Source of the DNA: Arsukibacterium sp. MJ3
GTDB lineage: Bacteria; Pseudomonadota; Gammaproteobacteria; Enterobacterales; Alteromonadaceae
Direction: 5' to 3'
Length of the DNA stretch: 64,000 nt
Assembly: GCF_000987765.1 (NCBI RefSeq)
Contig: NZ_LAHP01000003.1
Location: 62,001-126,000 of the forward strand
The position numbers and the translations under genes are program-made. Under the pieces are notes generated by a model. That model did no database searches and was not told the origin of the DNA. It saw only the letters and a list, made by a program, of their open reading frames with translations. Shown here one piece after another: positions 1 through 8,171 of this stretch. Each line of letters opens with the position of its first letter. The stretch's first letter is position 1.

Positions 1-1
1 A

Positions 2-802
2 GCTTTTGATGCAATCTTTATTCGGTTGAACCCACCGCTCGACCCGATAGTGTTGAATTTTCTGGATTCAGTGCGCGAAGATACCTTTATTATGAATGAC
101 TTAGATGGCATTCGCATTGCAAACAATAAAATGTATACCGCATCACTGCACGATCCTGCTAATGAGTTTATTCCGGTTACTCATGTTTCTAAAAATAAAG
201 ACTACCTGGCGCGGGTGCTGGCTGAATCCCCTAACGATAAAATGATCTTAAAACCGTTAAACGGCTATGGCGGTAAGGGCGTTATCATTATGGAAAAATC
301 GGCTGTACAAAGTGCCCGTTCTTTACTGGATTTTTATATTGGCGATGGTGACAAAGGCAATTACGTTATTTTGCAAGAGTATGTTGAGGGCGCAGAACAA
401 GGCGACATCAGAATTTTAATGCTTAATGGTAAGCCAATTGGGGCAATGCGCCGTATTCCACCGGCAGATGATATGCGCTCAAACGTGCATGCTGGCGGCT
501 CTGTGGTTAAGCATCAGTTGAGTGAACAAGAGAAAAAACTGTGCTCCCATATCGGCCCGCGACTGGCACGTGACGGCTTATTTTTTGCTGGTATCGACGT
601 TATAAACGGTAAACTAATTGAAGTTAATGTAATGAGCCCTGGTGGGATCGCCAGAATAAACCGGCTGAACAAGGTGCGTCTTCAAGAAAAGGTTATTGAT
701 TTTATTGAAGATATTATTTCAAGCAAACAAAATATCTCGCCACGTAAACATGTATTTCAACCTTTGCTGGCTGCAGCAGAACAACAAATTGATGCTAAGT
801 AA
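2..802 (+). CDS. gshB: Glutathione synthase-like ATP-grasp protein (5' truncated by window edge)
   Basis: The reading frame is open from base 2, so the N-terminus lies outside the window; the TTG at 26 is only an internal codon. The visible 266 residues begin AFDAIFIR.NPPLDP, the substrate-loop region of glutathione synthases. They continue with the ATP-grasp features: KPLNGYGGKGV (nucleotide-binding lysine and glycine loop), QEYVEGAEQGDIRI, RRIPPADDMRSN, and the metal-binding EVNVMSPGGI. Known family role: ATP-dependent ligation of gamma-glutamylcysteine and glycine in the cytosol. The C-terminus runs about 35 residues past the usual end of the fold (ISPRKHVFQPLLAAAEQQIDAK), unlike E. coli GshB as I recall it. 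The ATP-grasp fold is clear; glutathione synthase itself is likely, but a GshB-like paralogue with another substrate is possible. Confidence 0.8.
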   Translation, partial: AFDAIFIRLNPPLDPIVLNFLDSVREDTFIMNDLDGIRIANNKMYTASLHDPANEFIPVTHVSKNKDYLARVLAESPNDKMILKPLNGYGGKGVIIMEKSAVQSARSLLDFYIGDGDKGNYVILQEYVEGAEQGDIRILMLNGKPIGAMRRIPPADDMRSNVHAGGSVVKHQLSEQEKKLCSHIGPRLARDGLFFAGIDVINGKLIEVNVMSPGGIARINRLNKVRLQEKVIDFIEDIISSKQNISPRKHVFQPLLAAAEQQIDAK

Positions 803-888
803 AAAAATTTATCGTTAAACACAAAATTATTCACTGTTGTATCCGTTGAAAAAACGGTAAATAGGCAAAAATAACCGAGGTATTGTCT

Positions 889-1071
889 ATGTTAGAAACC
901 GTAAGCCCCGAGTTTGAAGCTGAAGATCTTGCCACTGATATTGAGCTGCGTAAAGAAGTTGGCAAAGACAGTAAAGCAAAACAAAAGTACGAAGCACGTC
1001 GGCGCATTGACGATTTACTCGAGCAAAAGCGGCTACGTCAGCTATTAGATGATTGGGAAGTGGAAGACTGA
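889..1071 (+). CDS. Small PA3496-like conserved protein
   Basis: A 60-residue, highly charged protein with no signal peptide or membrane segment. Its C-terminal half (YEARRRIDDLLEQKRLRQLL) resembles the PA3496 family of small proteins, which are named as putative envelope-integrity proteins in Pseudomonas; the molecular function is not established. I chose ATG 889 rather than the TTG at 883, because the purine-rich CCGAGG at 875-880 is 8 bases from the ATG and only 2 from the TTG. The gene stands alone, 86 bases after the ATP-grasp gene, and ends just before a strong bidirectional terminator shared with the converging folE. Confidence 0.72.
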   Translation: MLETVSPEFEAEDLATDIELRKEVGKDSKAKQKYEARRRIDDLLEQKRLRQLLDDWEVED

Positions 1072-1118
1072 ACGACCGGCTTATTACGCTAATAGTAAGA
1101 ACGCGATAAAAAACCAAC

Positions 1119-1144
1119 AAAAAAGGTGCATTAGCACCTTTTTT
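1119..1144. terminator. Bidirectional rho-independent terminator
   Basis: A perfect 11-bp inverted repeat (AAAAAAGGTGC at 1119-1129, GCACCTTTTTT at 1134-1144) around the loop ATTA. It gives a T-run on both strands and sits between the convergent 889-1071 gene and folE, so it can end transcription from both sides. Confidence 0.9.
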
Positions 1145-1190
1145 ATGTTTCAAAACATTACACTACTGCTAACTAAACCGCTTTTCTGGT

Positions 1191-1835
1191 TTAATAACGC
1201 GCCAAAAACTCCGCACGGGTTCGGCCGTCATCTTTAAAGATACCACCAAGTGCTGTGGTCTGAGTTTTAGAATTCATATCCATTACCCCGCGCGATTTAA
1301 CACAGTAGTGCACCGCATCCATGGTCACTGCCACATCTTTAGTTTGCAGCAACGTTTGCAACGCCAATAAAATCTGCTGGGTTAGACGTTCCTGCACTTG
1401 TGGGCGCTGCGCAAAAAAGCGCACAATACGATTAATTTTTGATAAACCGATAATTTTACCCTGTGGAATATACGCCACCGTCGCACTGCCATCTATGGTA
1501 ACAAAATGATGCTCGCAAGTACTGGTAAAGCTAATATCCTTAACCTTAACCATTTCCCGCACCTGCATTTTGTTATCAATCAGGGCGATTTTTGGAAAGT
1601 TACTGTAATTAAGGCCGCTAAAAACTTCATCGACATACATTTTAGCAATGCGATGCGGCGTTTCACTTAAACTATCGTCAGTTAAATCCAGGCCAAGGGT
1701 ACTAATAACCTCAGTCATTAATTTAGAAATTTTCTGATACTTTTCATCTCTGGACAAGCCATTGTCCAACATGGGTGTTTCAAGCCCTTGTGCTTCAAGA
1801 GCACTACGCACTAAAACGGCTTCATCTGGCAACAT
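1191..1835 (-). CDS. folE: GTP cyclohydrolase I
   Basis: A 214-residue cytosolic enzyme that converts GTP to 7,8-dihydroneopterin triphosphate, the first step toward tetrahydrofolate and also toward the pterin cofactor used by PhhA, encoded elsewhere in this window. Family hallmarks are plain: [14 protein letters not shown], the zinc and catalytic motif STCEHHF (Cys107, His109/His110), and HYCVKSRG with Cys178. Length and alignment match the E. coli enzyme (222 aa) nearly end to end. It is transcribed alone on the minus strand; the DUF2750 gene lies upstream and a strong terminator just downstream. Confidence 0.97.
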   Translation of the reverse strand: MLPDEAVLVRSALEAQGLETPMLDNGLSRDEKYQKISKLMTEVISTLGLDLTDDSLSETPHRIAKMYVDEVFSGLNYSNFPKIALIDNKMQVREMVKVKDISFTSTCEHHFVTIDGSATVAYIPQGKIIGLSKINRIVRFFAQRPQVQERLTQQILLALQTLLQTKDVAVTMDAVHYCVKSRGVMDMNSKTQTTALGGIFKDDGRTRAEFLARY

Positions 1836-1948
1836 ACTTTAAATCCAACTAAATGCTTTGTGATGCTTTTACGGCACAACAAAACCAATAGTTTAGTAAT
1901 TAACTTAATTTTCTGCGAAAGCGCCGACAGTAATCGCTTTAGAAAGTG

Positions 1949-2302
1949 CTACTGCACCCTCGCCAGTGATTCCAGCAGCTCGCGTGGCTCTACTTCCAAG
2001 CCATTTAAAGATTCATCCCAGTTAGTACCAATTAATACACCGTCATCGTACATTTCTTTTAACCAACCGTCACAAAATACATCAAGTGGAATGGCTTCAG
2101 GTTTATAACCAGCCCATTCATCCGAACAATGGGCTTGGGCATCGGCTTTATTTGACCAGAATGGCATAACGTCAGTTTCTTCAAACTCGACAGACTCCAC
2201 CACCAGTAAATCTTCACCATCGGCTAAGGTCCAGACAACGCCATTGGTTTTGGCTTCTTCAACAAACTTTTGATAACTCGGATCGTGTTCAAACTCGGCC
2301 AT
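1949..2302 (-). CDS. DUF2750 family protein
   Basis: A soluble, acidic protein of 117 residues without a signal peptide. The layout (YQKFVEEAK..GVVWTL at the N-terminus, FWSNKADAQAHC in the middle, W.KEMYDDGVLIGTNWD near the end) fits the DUF2750 family, known only from bacterial genomes and with no assigned function. ATG 2302 has an AGG element about 7 bases upstream. It lies 113 bases upstream of folE on the same strand, with no shared-operon signature beyond that, and is divergent from ettA. Confidence 0.75.
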   Translation of the reverse strand: MAEFEHDPSYQKFVEEAKTNGVVWTLADGEDLLVVESVEFEETDVMPFWSNKADAQAHCSDEWAGYKPEAIPLDVFCDGWLKEMYDDGVLIGTNWDESLNGLEVEPRELLESLARVQ

Positions 2303-2459
2303 AATATACCTGCATTTTATCAGCTAATAATGGTTGCTATTAGAACAGATTTAGCGGGTAAAAAGCCATCATTATCGTTGGTCCAGCCATTGGCTTTCCT
2401 TGATGGGCCAAAATAACGTACAATTTGTATTATCTTTAATAACAGGCAGCAAGAGCATT

Positions 2460-4121
2460 ATGGCGCAATATATTTACTCAATGTATCGGGTGTCGAAAGT
2501 TGTCCCACCGAAAAAAACCATTTTAAAAGATATTTCGTTATCGTTTTTCCCTGGCGCCAAAATTGGTGTACTGGGCCTAAACGGTTCAGGTAAGTCTACC
2601 CTGCTAAGAATTATGGCCGGGGTAGATCCTGAGTTTGAAGGCGAAGCGCGGCCTTTAGCAGGCACTAAAATTGGCTATTTACCGCAAGAGCCAGTGCTGG
2701 ATACTAGCAAGACAGTGCGGCAAATTGTTGAAGAAGGGGTGGCCGATGTTAAAGACGCCCTGAACCGGCTGGACCAGGTTTATGCTGCGTACGCGGAAGA
2801 AAATGCCGATTTTGACGCGCTAGCCCGCGAGCAAGGTGAGCTGGAAGCGTTAATTCAGGCTAAAGATGGCCATAACCTTGACAACACGCTCGAGCGGGCC
2901 GCAGATGCACTACGTTTACCACCATGGGATGCCAATATCGGAAAGTTGTCTGGTGGTGAACGTCGCCGCGTGGCTATTTGCCGCTTGTTACTGGAACGGC
3001 CGGATATGTTATTACTGGATGAACCAACTAACCACCTCGATGCAGAGTCAGTAGCCTGGTTAGAGCGCTTTTTGCATGACTATCCGGGAACCGTGGTTGC
3101 CATCACTCACGACCGTTACTTTCTGGATAACGTGGCCGGCTGGATATTAGAACTCGACCGCGGCTACGGTATCCCATGGGAGGGCAATTACTCTTCCTGG
3201 CTGGAACAAAAAGATGCTCGCCTGCAATTGGAAGAGAAAACAGAGAATGCCCGCCAGCGTTCCATTAAGCAGGAACTGGAGTGGGTGCGCACAAACCCCA
3301 AAGGTCGTCATGCTAAAAGTAAAGCCCGGATGGCACGCTTTGAAGAGCTACAAAGCCAGGATTTCCAAAAGCGCAACGAAACTAACGAGTTATTTATTCC
3401 ACCAGGGCCAAGACTGGGCGATAAAGTACTTGAAGTTAATCACTTACGTAAATCCTTTGCCGACCGGCTACTGATTAATGATTTAAGCTTTAGTGTACCG
3501 AAAGGCGCCATAGTCGGCATTATCGGCCCGAATGGTGCCGGTAAGTCAACGTTGTTTAAGATGATAACCGGTGATGAACAGGCCGATAGTGGCAGTATTG
3601 AAATTGGCGATACAGTGCAGGTAGCCAGTGTTGATCAGTTCCGCGATAGTATGAACCCGAAAAATACCGTATGGCAGGAAATTTCTAACGGTCAAGATAT
3701 GCTGCAGATTGGTAGTTTTCAAATCCCCAGTCGGGCTTATGTTGGCCGCTTCAATTTTAAAGGCAATGACCAACAAAAGTTTATTGGTGAACTGTCTGGC
3801 GGTGAACGCAACCGGGTGCACTTAGCGGCCCTGCTAAAAGCCGGTGGCAATATGTTATTGCTGGATGAACCCACCAACGATTTAGACGTAGAAACACTGC
3901 GCGCCTTGGAAAACGCTCTGCTCGATTTTCCTGGCTGTGTTATGGTTATTTCACACGATCGCTGGTTTCTTGACAGAATAGCAACCCATATTCTGGATTA
4001 TCGTGATGAAGGGCAAGTAAACTTCTTTGAAGGTAACTATTCTGATTACGAAGCCTGGTTAAAAGCGACCTATGGTGCGGCAGCGCTGGAGCCACACCGG
4101 ATTAAATATAAGAAAATTTAA
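2460..4121 (+). CDS. ettA: Energy-dependent translational throttle protein EttA (ABC-F)
   Basis: An ABC-F ATPase that binds the ribosomal E site and gates the first steps of elongation according to the ATP/ADP ratio; cytosolic, with no membrane segments. Two complete nucleotide-binding domains are visible: Walker A GLNGSGKST near residue 39 and GPNGAGKST in the second half. Each has an LSGGER signature and a DEPTN Walker B (LLLDEPTNHLD, LLLDEPTNDLD). The inter-domain linker includes the P-site tRNA-interaction region (ELEWVRTNPKGR..KSKARMARFEEL). The frame is open from 2400, but the family begins MAQ.. at ATG 2460, giving 553 residues against 555 in E. coli. A hairpin follows the stop. Confidence 0.96.
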   Translation: MAQYIYSMYRVSKVVPPKKTILKDISLSFFPGAKIGVLGLNGSGKSTLLRIMAGVDPEFEGEARPLAGTKIGYLPQEPVLDTSKTVRQIVEEGVADVKDALNRLDQVYAAYAEENADFDALAREQGELEALIQAKDGHNLDNTLERAADALRLPPWDANIGKLSGGERRRVAICRLLLERPDMLLLDEPTNHLDAESVAWLERFLHDYPGTVVAITHDRYFLDNVAGWILELDRGYGIPWEGNYSSWLEQKDARLQLEEKTENARQRSIKQELEWVRTNPKGRHAKSKARMARFEELQSQDFQKRNETNELFIPPGPRLGDKVLEVNHLRKSFADRLLINDLSFSVPKGAIVGIIGPNGAGKSTLFKMITGDEQADSGSIEIGDTVQVASVDQFRDSMNPKNTVWQEISNGQDMLQIGSFQIPSRAYVGRFNFKGNDQQKFIGELSGGERNRVHLAALLKAGGNMLLLDEPTNDLDVETLRALENALLDFPGCVMVISHDRWFLDRIATHILDYRDEGQVNFFEGNYSDYEAWLKATYGAAALEPHRIKYKKI

Positions 4122-4127
4122 AACAGC

Positions 4128-4165
4128 AATCACCATCAGGCGGCAGAAGCAGCCTGATGGTGATT
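4128..4165 (+). terminator. Hairpin downstream of ettA
   Basis: A perfect 14-bp inverted repeat (4128-4141 with 4152-4165) around a 10-base loop, starting 6 bases after the ettA stop. It lacks a T-run, so it may act as an mRNA 3' stabiliser or a weak terminator rather than a classical intrinsic terminator. Confidence 0.65.
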
Positions 4166-4244
4166 CATCACTCTGCATGTTACAAGCCACGTTATACCCA
4201 ACGTACTGTTAACCTAGACAACGTTAATAGAGGCTTGTCATCAG

Positions 4245-4273
4245 TTGACAATCGCTGGCTGCCCTGTTGTTAT
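4245..4273 (+). promoter_or_regulatory. Sigma70-like promoter for the DsbA-like gene
   Basis: A perfect -35 TTGACA at 4245-4250, a 17-base spacer and a -10 TGTTAT at 4268-4273, ending 26 bases before ATG 4300. TATAAC at 4271 overlaps as an alternative -10 with a poor spacer. Predicted from sequence only. Confidence 0.5.
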
Positions 4274-4299
4274 AACCGCACTTTTTCTTACTCTGACAG

Positions 4300-4986
4300 A
4301 TGATTATGATCGGTATAAAACCACTAGTAAAAATGGGCAGGCTATTAACAATAGCCAGTGTAAGTTGGCTATTAGTTGCATGCTCTGAACCTGCCTCGAA
4401 AGCTCCTGAAGCCGTTAATGTGGCTGAGCAACCCCGCACTATCTCACTGCAGTTTCAGCAAGATGTGCATTATACGTTGGTCAACAATATTGATAATGAG
4501 AAAGCCAAGCCACCTTATTTGGTGGAGTACTTTTGGTTTGGTTGTCAACATTGTCAGCAGTTTGAACCCGTGCTTGAAGCTATTTTGTTGCGTCGGCCAG
4601 AACTGACTTTAGTACGTAAACATGCCGCTGTAGTGCCACAATGGCAAAGTGATGCCAGAATTTTTTATAGCTTGCAACAAATGGGGCTGGAACAGCTTAC
4701 CACGGAGCTGTTAGAGCTTTACAAAGAAAAACGCCAGTTATCGCCTGCAGATTTACAACAGTTTTTAACCGCACACCAGGTTGATCAGGCTGAGTTTTTT
4801 GCAATTGCTGAAAACAGCGAGCAGGTTGTCGAAAAAATGCGTATAAGTGCCCGTGAAATGCAAAACAACAATATCGGTGGTGTGCCAGCGCTGGTGGTAA
4901 ATGGTCGCTTTTTAATAACACCTAATGCCGATATTAATAGCCTTGATGCTTATCTGGCGCTAATCGATTATTTGCAACAAAAATAG
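4300..4986 (+). CDS. DsbA-like thiol:disulfide oxidoreductase, predicted lipoprotein
   Basis: A 228-residue protein with an N-terminal hydrophobic stretch and a lipobox (LLVAC, Cys28), so it is probably lipid-anchored in the envelope instead of soluble in the periplasm. The thioredoxin-fold active site is FWFGCQHC (Cys82, Cys85), followed by the long helical insertion and the cis-proline loop NIGGVPALVVNG (Pro196). This is the DsbA layout, with CQHC where E. coli DsbA has CPHC. Likely role: oxidising cysteines in exported proteins. ATGs at 4300, 4306 and 4333 are all possible; each keeps the lipobox. It stands alone behind its own promoter. Confidence 0.85.
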   Translation: MIMIGIKPLVKMGRLLTIASVSWLLVACSEPASKAPEAVNVAEQPRTISLQFQQDVHYTLVNNIDNEKAKPPYLVEYFWFGCQHCQQFEPVLEAILLRRPELTLVRKHAAVVPQWQSDARIFYSLQQMGLEQLTTELLELYKEKRQLSPADLQQFLTAHQVDQAEFFAIAENSEQVVEKMRISAREMQNNNIGGVPALVVNGRFLITPNADINSLDAYLALIDYLQQK

Positions 4987-5121
4987 CGCTAAATAGGCTC
5001 AGCGAAGTACGTTAACGGTTTTACGTAGCCACCAGCAATAACTGCATACCAAACTGATCTAAAACAGCAATGCTCGTCTAGTGTTGATATTACAATAGGT
5101 GTTTGCAAACAGGAGCGGCCG

Positions 5122-5769
5122 ATGACCCTTTGGCAAGGTGGAGCCTGGCTGTTATGGCTAGTGCTGTTAATAAGGTTTTTTCCGCGTGAATTACTGCCAA
5201 GGCTAAAAGCCGATGCTGGCTATCAGCATTTATTATTCAGCTCGGTACTGGTGATTGGCCTGCTATGGTTGGCACGAGCGGGTATTGAACCCGGGCTGGA
5301 ACTGCACTTACTCGGTATAACCACGCTGGTGTTATGTCACGGTTGGCGTATAGCGTGGCTGATTGGCAGTTTGGCTACGGTGATACTGGTTGCAGTGGGA
5401 ACGATAACATTAGCTGATGCCGGTAGTGTGGCATTATTAACGGTAGTGCTACCGGCATTGTTTAGTTATCTGATATTTTCGCTATCTTACCACTATCTGC
5501 CACGACACCTGTTTATCTATATCTTTATCGCCGGTTTTGCCAATGCAGCATTAACTATTACGCTGAAAATACTACTGACGTCACTGTGGTTTTACTGGCA
5601 AGGCCACTATAGCTGGCATAGTATTTATCAAAACTATCTACAGTTGGCGTTACTAATCTGGTTTGCCGAAGCATTATTAAATGGCATGGCCATTACATTA
5701 ATGAGTGTTTACCGGCCACATTGGCTTAGAACCTTTTATGATAATGAGTACCTGTCACCCGATCGCTAA
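5122..5769 (+). CDS. COG3235-like membrane protein (ECF/CbiM-related permease)
   Basis: A 215-residue integral inner-membrane protein with six or seven hydrophobic segments (about residues 5-20, 38-53, 60-76, 79-98, 102-124, 128-153 and 168-190). Overall it resembles the COG3235 group, annotated as energy-coupling-factor transporter permeases related to CbiM. The substrate cannot be read from the sequence; cobalt or nickel would be the guess for the family. ATG 5122 has AGGAG at 5111-5115. There are no ECF ATPase or T-component genes next to it, so if it is an S-component its partners are elsewhere. It converges on gdhA, with no obvious terminator between them. Confidence 0.65.
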   Translation: MTLWQGGAWLLWLVLLIRFFPRELLPRLKADAGYQHLLFSSVLVIGLLWLARAGIEPGLELHLLGITTLVLCHGWRIAWLIGSLATVILVAVGTITLADAGSVALLTVVLPALFSYLIFSLSYHYLPRHLFIYIFIAGFANAALTITLKILLTSLWFYWQGHYSWHSIYQNYLQLALLIWFAEALLNGMAITLMSVYRPHWLRTFYDNEYLSPDR

Positions 5770-5804
5770 CGGTATTCAATCGATAACGTCGTGTTGCAAT
5801 ACCA

Positions 5805-7157
5805 TTACACCACACCCTGCTGGATCATCGCATCGGCTACCCGCCGAAAACCAGCAACATTAGCACCTAAAATAAAATTAGTCGGCTGGTCAAGCTCAGC
5901 AGCAGTGTCCCGGGTCCGCTGGTAAATACCTTGCATAATGTCTTTTAACTTCTGGTCAACTTCATTAAAACTCCAGTGCTGCATACAGGCATTTTGCGCC
6001 ATTTCCAACTGGCTGGTCGCTACGCCACCCGCATTAGCGGCTTTACCCGGCGCATAGGCAATCTTGGCCTCTATGAACAAATCAACTGCCTCAGCGGAAC
6101 AGGGCATATTGGCGCCTTCACATACCGCCATGCAGCCATTGGCAAGTAATGCTTTGGCATCTGCCACGGTTAATTCATTCTGAGTTGCACAGGGGAAGGC
6201 TACCTGGCCGGCAAAACGCCATACCGCATGGCCATCCTCAGGGTAGCTGTCGCAACGAATATATTCAGCATCGGGGTGACGTTTTGCATAGTCACTCAAC
6301 CTGCCGTGCTCCACTTCTTTTATCTGCTTTAAACTTTTCACATCAATACCGCTTTTTTGATAAATGGTGCCACCGGAATCGGTGCAGGTCACTGGCTTAG
6401 CACCTAATTCCAGCAGTTTTTCAATGGTATAAATGGCAACATTACCTGAACCTGACACCAGACATTCTTTGCCTTCCAGGCTATTTTTATTACCTTCCAG
6501 CATATGCTCGGCAAAATACACGCAACCATAGCCCGTCGCCTCTTTGCGCACTAACGAGCCGCCCCACAGTATATCTTTACCGGTTAGCACACCATCAAAC
6601 CGGTTAGTCAGTTTTTTATACTGGCCAAACATATAACCAATTTCGCGGGAGCCAACACCAATATCACCGGCAGGCACGTCGGTATTGGCGCCAATATGCC
6701 GATAAAGTTCATTCATAAAGGCCTGGCAAAAACGCATAATTTCAGCATTTGACTTGCCCTTAGGGTCAAAGTTAGCGCCGCCTTTTGCGCCGCCCAGAGG
6801 CAACCCGGTAAGGGCATTTTTTAACACCTGCTCAAAACCTAAAAACTTGATAATGCTAGCATTGACACTGGGATGAAACCGCATGCCACCTTTGTAAGGT
6901 CCTAACACCGAACTAAACTCTACCCGGTAGCCTTTATTTACCTGCACCTTACCGTTGTCATCAACCCAGGCCACCCGAAACATAATTTGCCGCTCAGGCT
7001 CTACCATTCTCTCAATGATTGAATGTTGACAAAAGCGGCTATCTTCATCCAATACCGAACCCAGCGAGTCGAGAACTTCTTCAACTGCTTGATAAAATTC
7101 AGTCTGGGCCGGGCTACTTTTTTGCAATTTCAAAATGGTGTTATGAGTATAGGGCAT
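5805..7157 (-). CDS. gdhA: NADP-specific glutamate dehydrogenase
   Basis: A 450-residue cytosolic enzyme (E. coli 447) that reductively aminates 2-oxoglutarate to glutamate with NADPH, linking ammonium assimilation to the TCA cycle. The substrate-binding segment GPYKGGMRFHPSVN and the catalytic motif LPLGGAKGGANFDPKGKS (catalytic lysine about 125) are intact, as are GSGNVAIYTIEKL of the Rossmann domain and the C-terminal KAANAGGVATS. ATG 7157 matches the family start. It is divergent from the alpha/beta hydrolase gene at 7266, leaving a 108-base shared upstream region. Confidence 0.97.
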   Translation of the reverse strand: MPYTHNTILKLQKSSPAQTEFYQAVEEVLDSLGSVLDEDSRFCQHSIIERMVEPERQIMFRVAWVDDNGKVQVNKGYRVEFSSVLGPYKGGMRFHPSVNASIIKFLGFEQVLKNALTGLPLGGAKGGANFDPKGKSNAEIMRFCQAFMNELYRHIGANTDVPAGDIGVGSREIGYMFGQYKKLTNRFDGVLTGKDILWGGSLVRKEATGYGCVYFAEHMLEGNKNSLEGKECLVSGSGNVAIYTIEKLLELGAKPVTCTDSGGTIYQKSGIDVKSLKQIKEVEHGRLSDYAKRHPDAEYIRCDSYPEDGHAVWRFAGQVAFPCATQNELTVADAKALLANGCMAVCEGANMPCSAEAVDLFIEAKIAYAPGKAANAGGVATSQLEMAQNACMQHWSFNEVDQKLKDIMQGIYQRTRDTAAELDQPTNFILGANVAGFRRVADAMIQQGVV

Positions 7158-7265
7158 ACATTAACCTGCTATTTACTATGTTAGGCTGCGCAAAACCATG
7201 CTGCCAGCAAAGCTGTTATTTAACGTCGTTGACTGGCACAATGGCCTTTAAACAAGAAAAGCTCA

Positions 7266-8162
7266 ATGCGAATCAACAATATTAGTCAATTAACGTTGAA
7301 AACACCCGTTATGGATCATTCACTTAGTTTATGCCTGACTGGCTATAAAAATAATTTACAATTAGCCGCGCTGGCTAATCAGCCCGCCTTTAAGACCGGG
7401 CAGCAGCCGGTGTTGTGCTTGCATGGTTGGTTAGATAATGCCGCCAGCTTTATCCCGCTGGCAAAAGAGCTGACGTCGTTGCCCCTGCTAGCACTTGATT
7501 TCCCCGGCCACGGTCACTCGCCATTTCGCTATGCTGACAACCATTATTATTTTTTTGACTGGGTGGAAGATTTGGTAGCCTTGTGCCAAACCCAAGGCTG
7601 GCAACAGCTAACTATTATCGGTCACTCGATGGGTGGTATGGTGGCGACCGCGTTGGCCGCGGCTTTCCCAGAGTTAGTCAAGCGCTTGGTATTAATTGAC
7701 AGCCTGGGGTTTGTTACTGCAGAAGCCAGTAACTGCACAGAGCAACTACGTCAAGGCATTGTTTCCAGACTGAAAAAACCACCAAGCCGCCGGCCATATT
7801 ATACGAATTTAACTGCAGCGGCCACCGCACGATTAAGCCAAAGCGATTTTAGTTTAGCCGAAGCCTTGTTACTGGCGAAGCGCGGCACCGTGGCTGATCA
7901 GCATGGTTTTAGCTGGGGCAGTGACTACCGGTTACGGCAGAAATCGGTGCACCGGTTAACCCAAGATCAAGCACAAAATCTGTGTCAACAGGTACAAGCA
8001 CCAGTGCTGGCGGTGTTAGCCACTGATGGTCCTGTTGTTGCTAAACTAGCTGAAATGCAACACTGGTATTCGCAGCTAAGCGTGCAGCAAGTCCGCGGCG
8101 GTCATCATTGCCATATGACAGCGGCTACTGAAGTGGCCAGGCTAATACAAGCCTGGCTGTAG
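7266..8162 (+). CDS. Alpha/beta hydrolase
   Basis: A 298-residue soluble alpha/beta-hydrolase fold protein. HGWLDNA (53-59) forms the oxyanion loop, GHSMGG (Ser121) is the nucleophile elbow, and GGHHCH near residue 280 holds the likely catalytic histidine. The general pattern is of the serine-hydrolase-like or esterase group; no substrate can be named. ATG 7266 lacks a clear ribosome-binding site; the only nearby in-frame alternative, ATG 7311, would keep the whole core. It converges on btuB, with just 9 bases between the stop codons. Confidence 0.85.
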   Translation: MRINNISQLTLKTPVMDHSLSLCLTGYKNNLQLAALANQPAFKTGQQPVLCLHGWLDNAASFIPLAKELTSLPLLALDFPGHGHSPFRYADNHYYFFDWVEDLVALCQTQGWQQLTIIGHSMGGMVATALAAAFPELVKRLVLIDSLGFVTAEASNCTEQLRQGIVSRLKKPPSRRPYYTNLTAAATARLSQSDFSLAEALLLAKRGTVADQHGFSWGSDYRLRQKSVHRLTQDQAQNLCQQVQAPVLAVLATDGPVVAKLAEMQHWYSQLSVQQVRGGHHCHMTAATEVARLIQAWL

Positions 8163-8171
8163 GGCTTTTTA

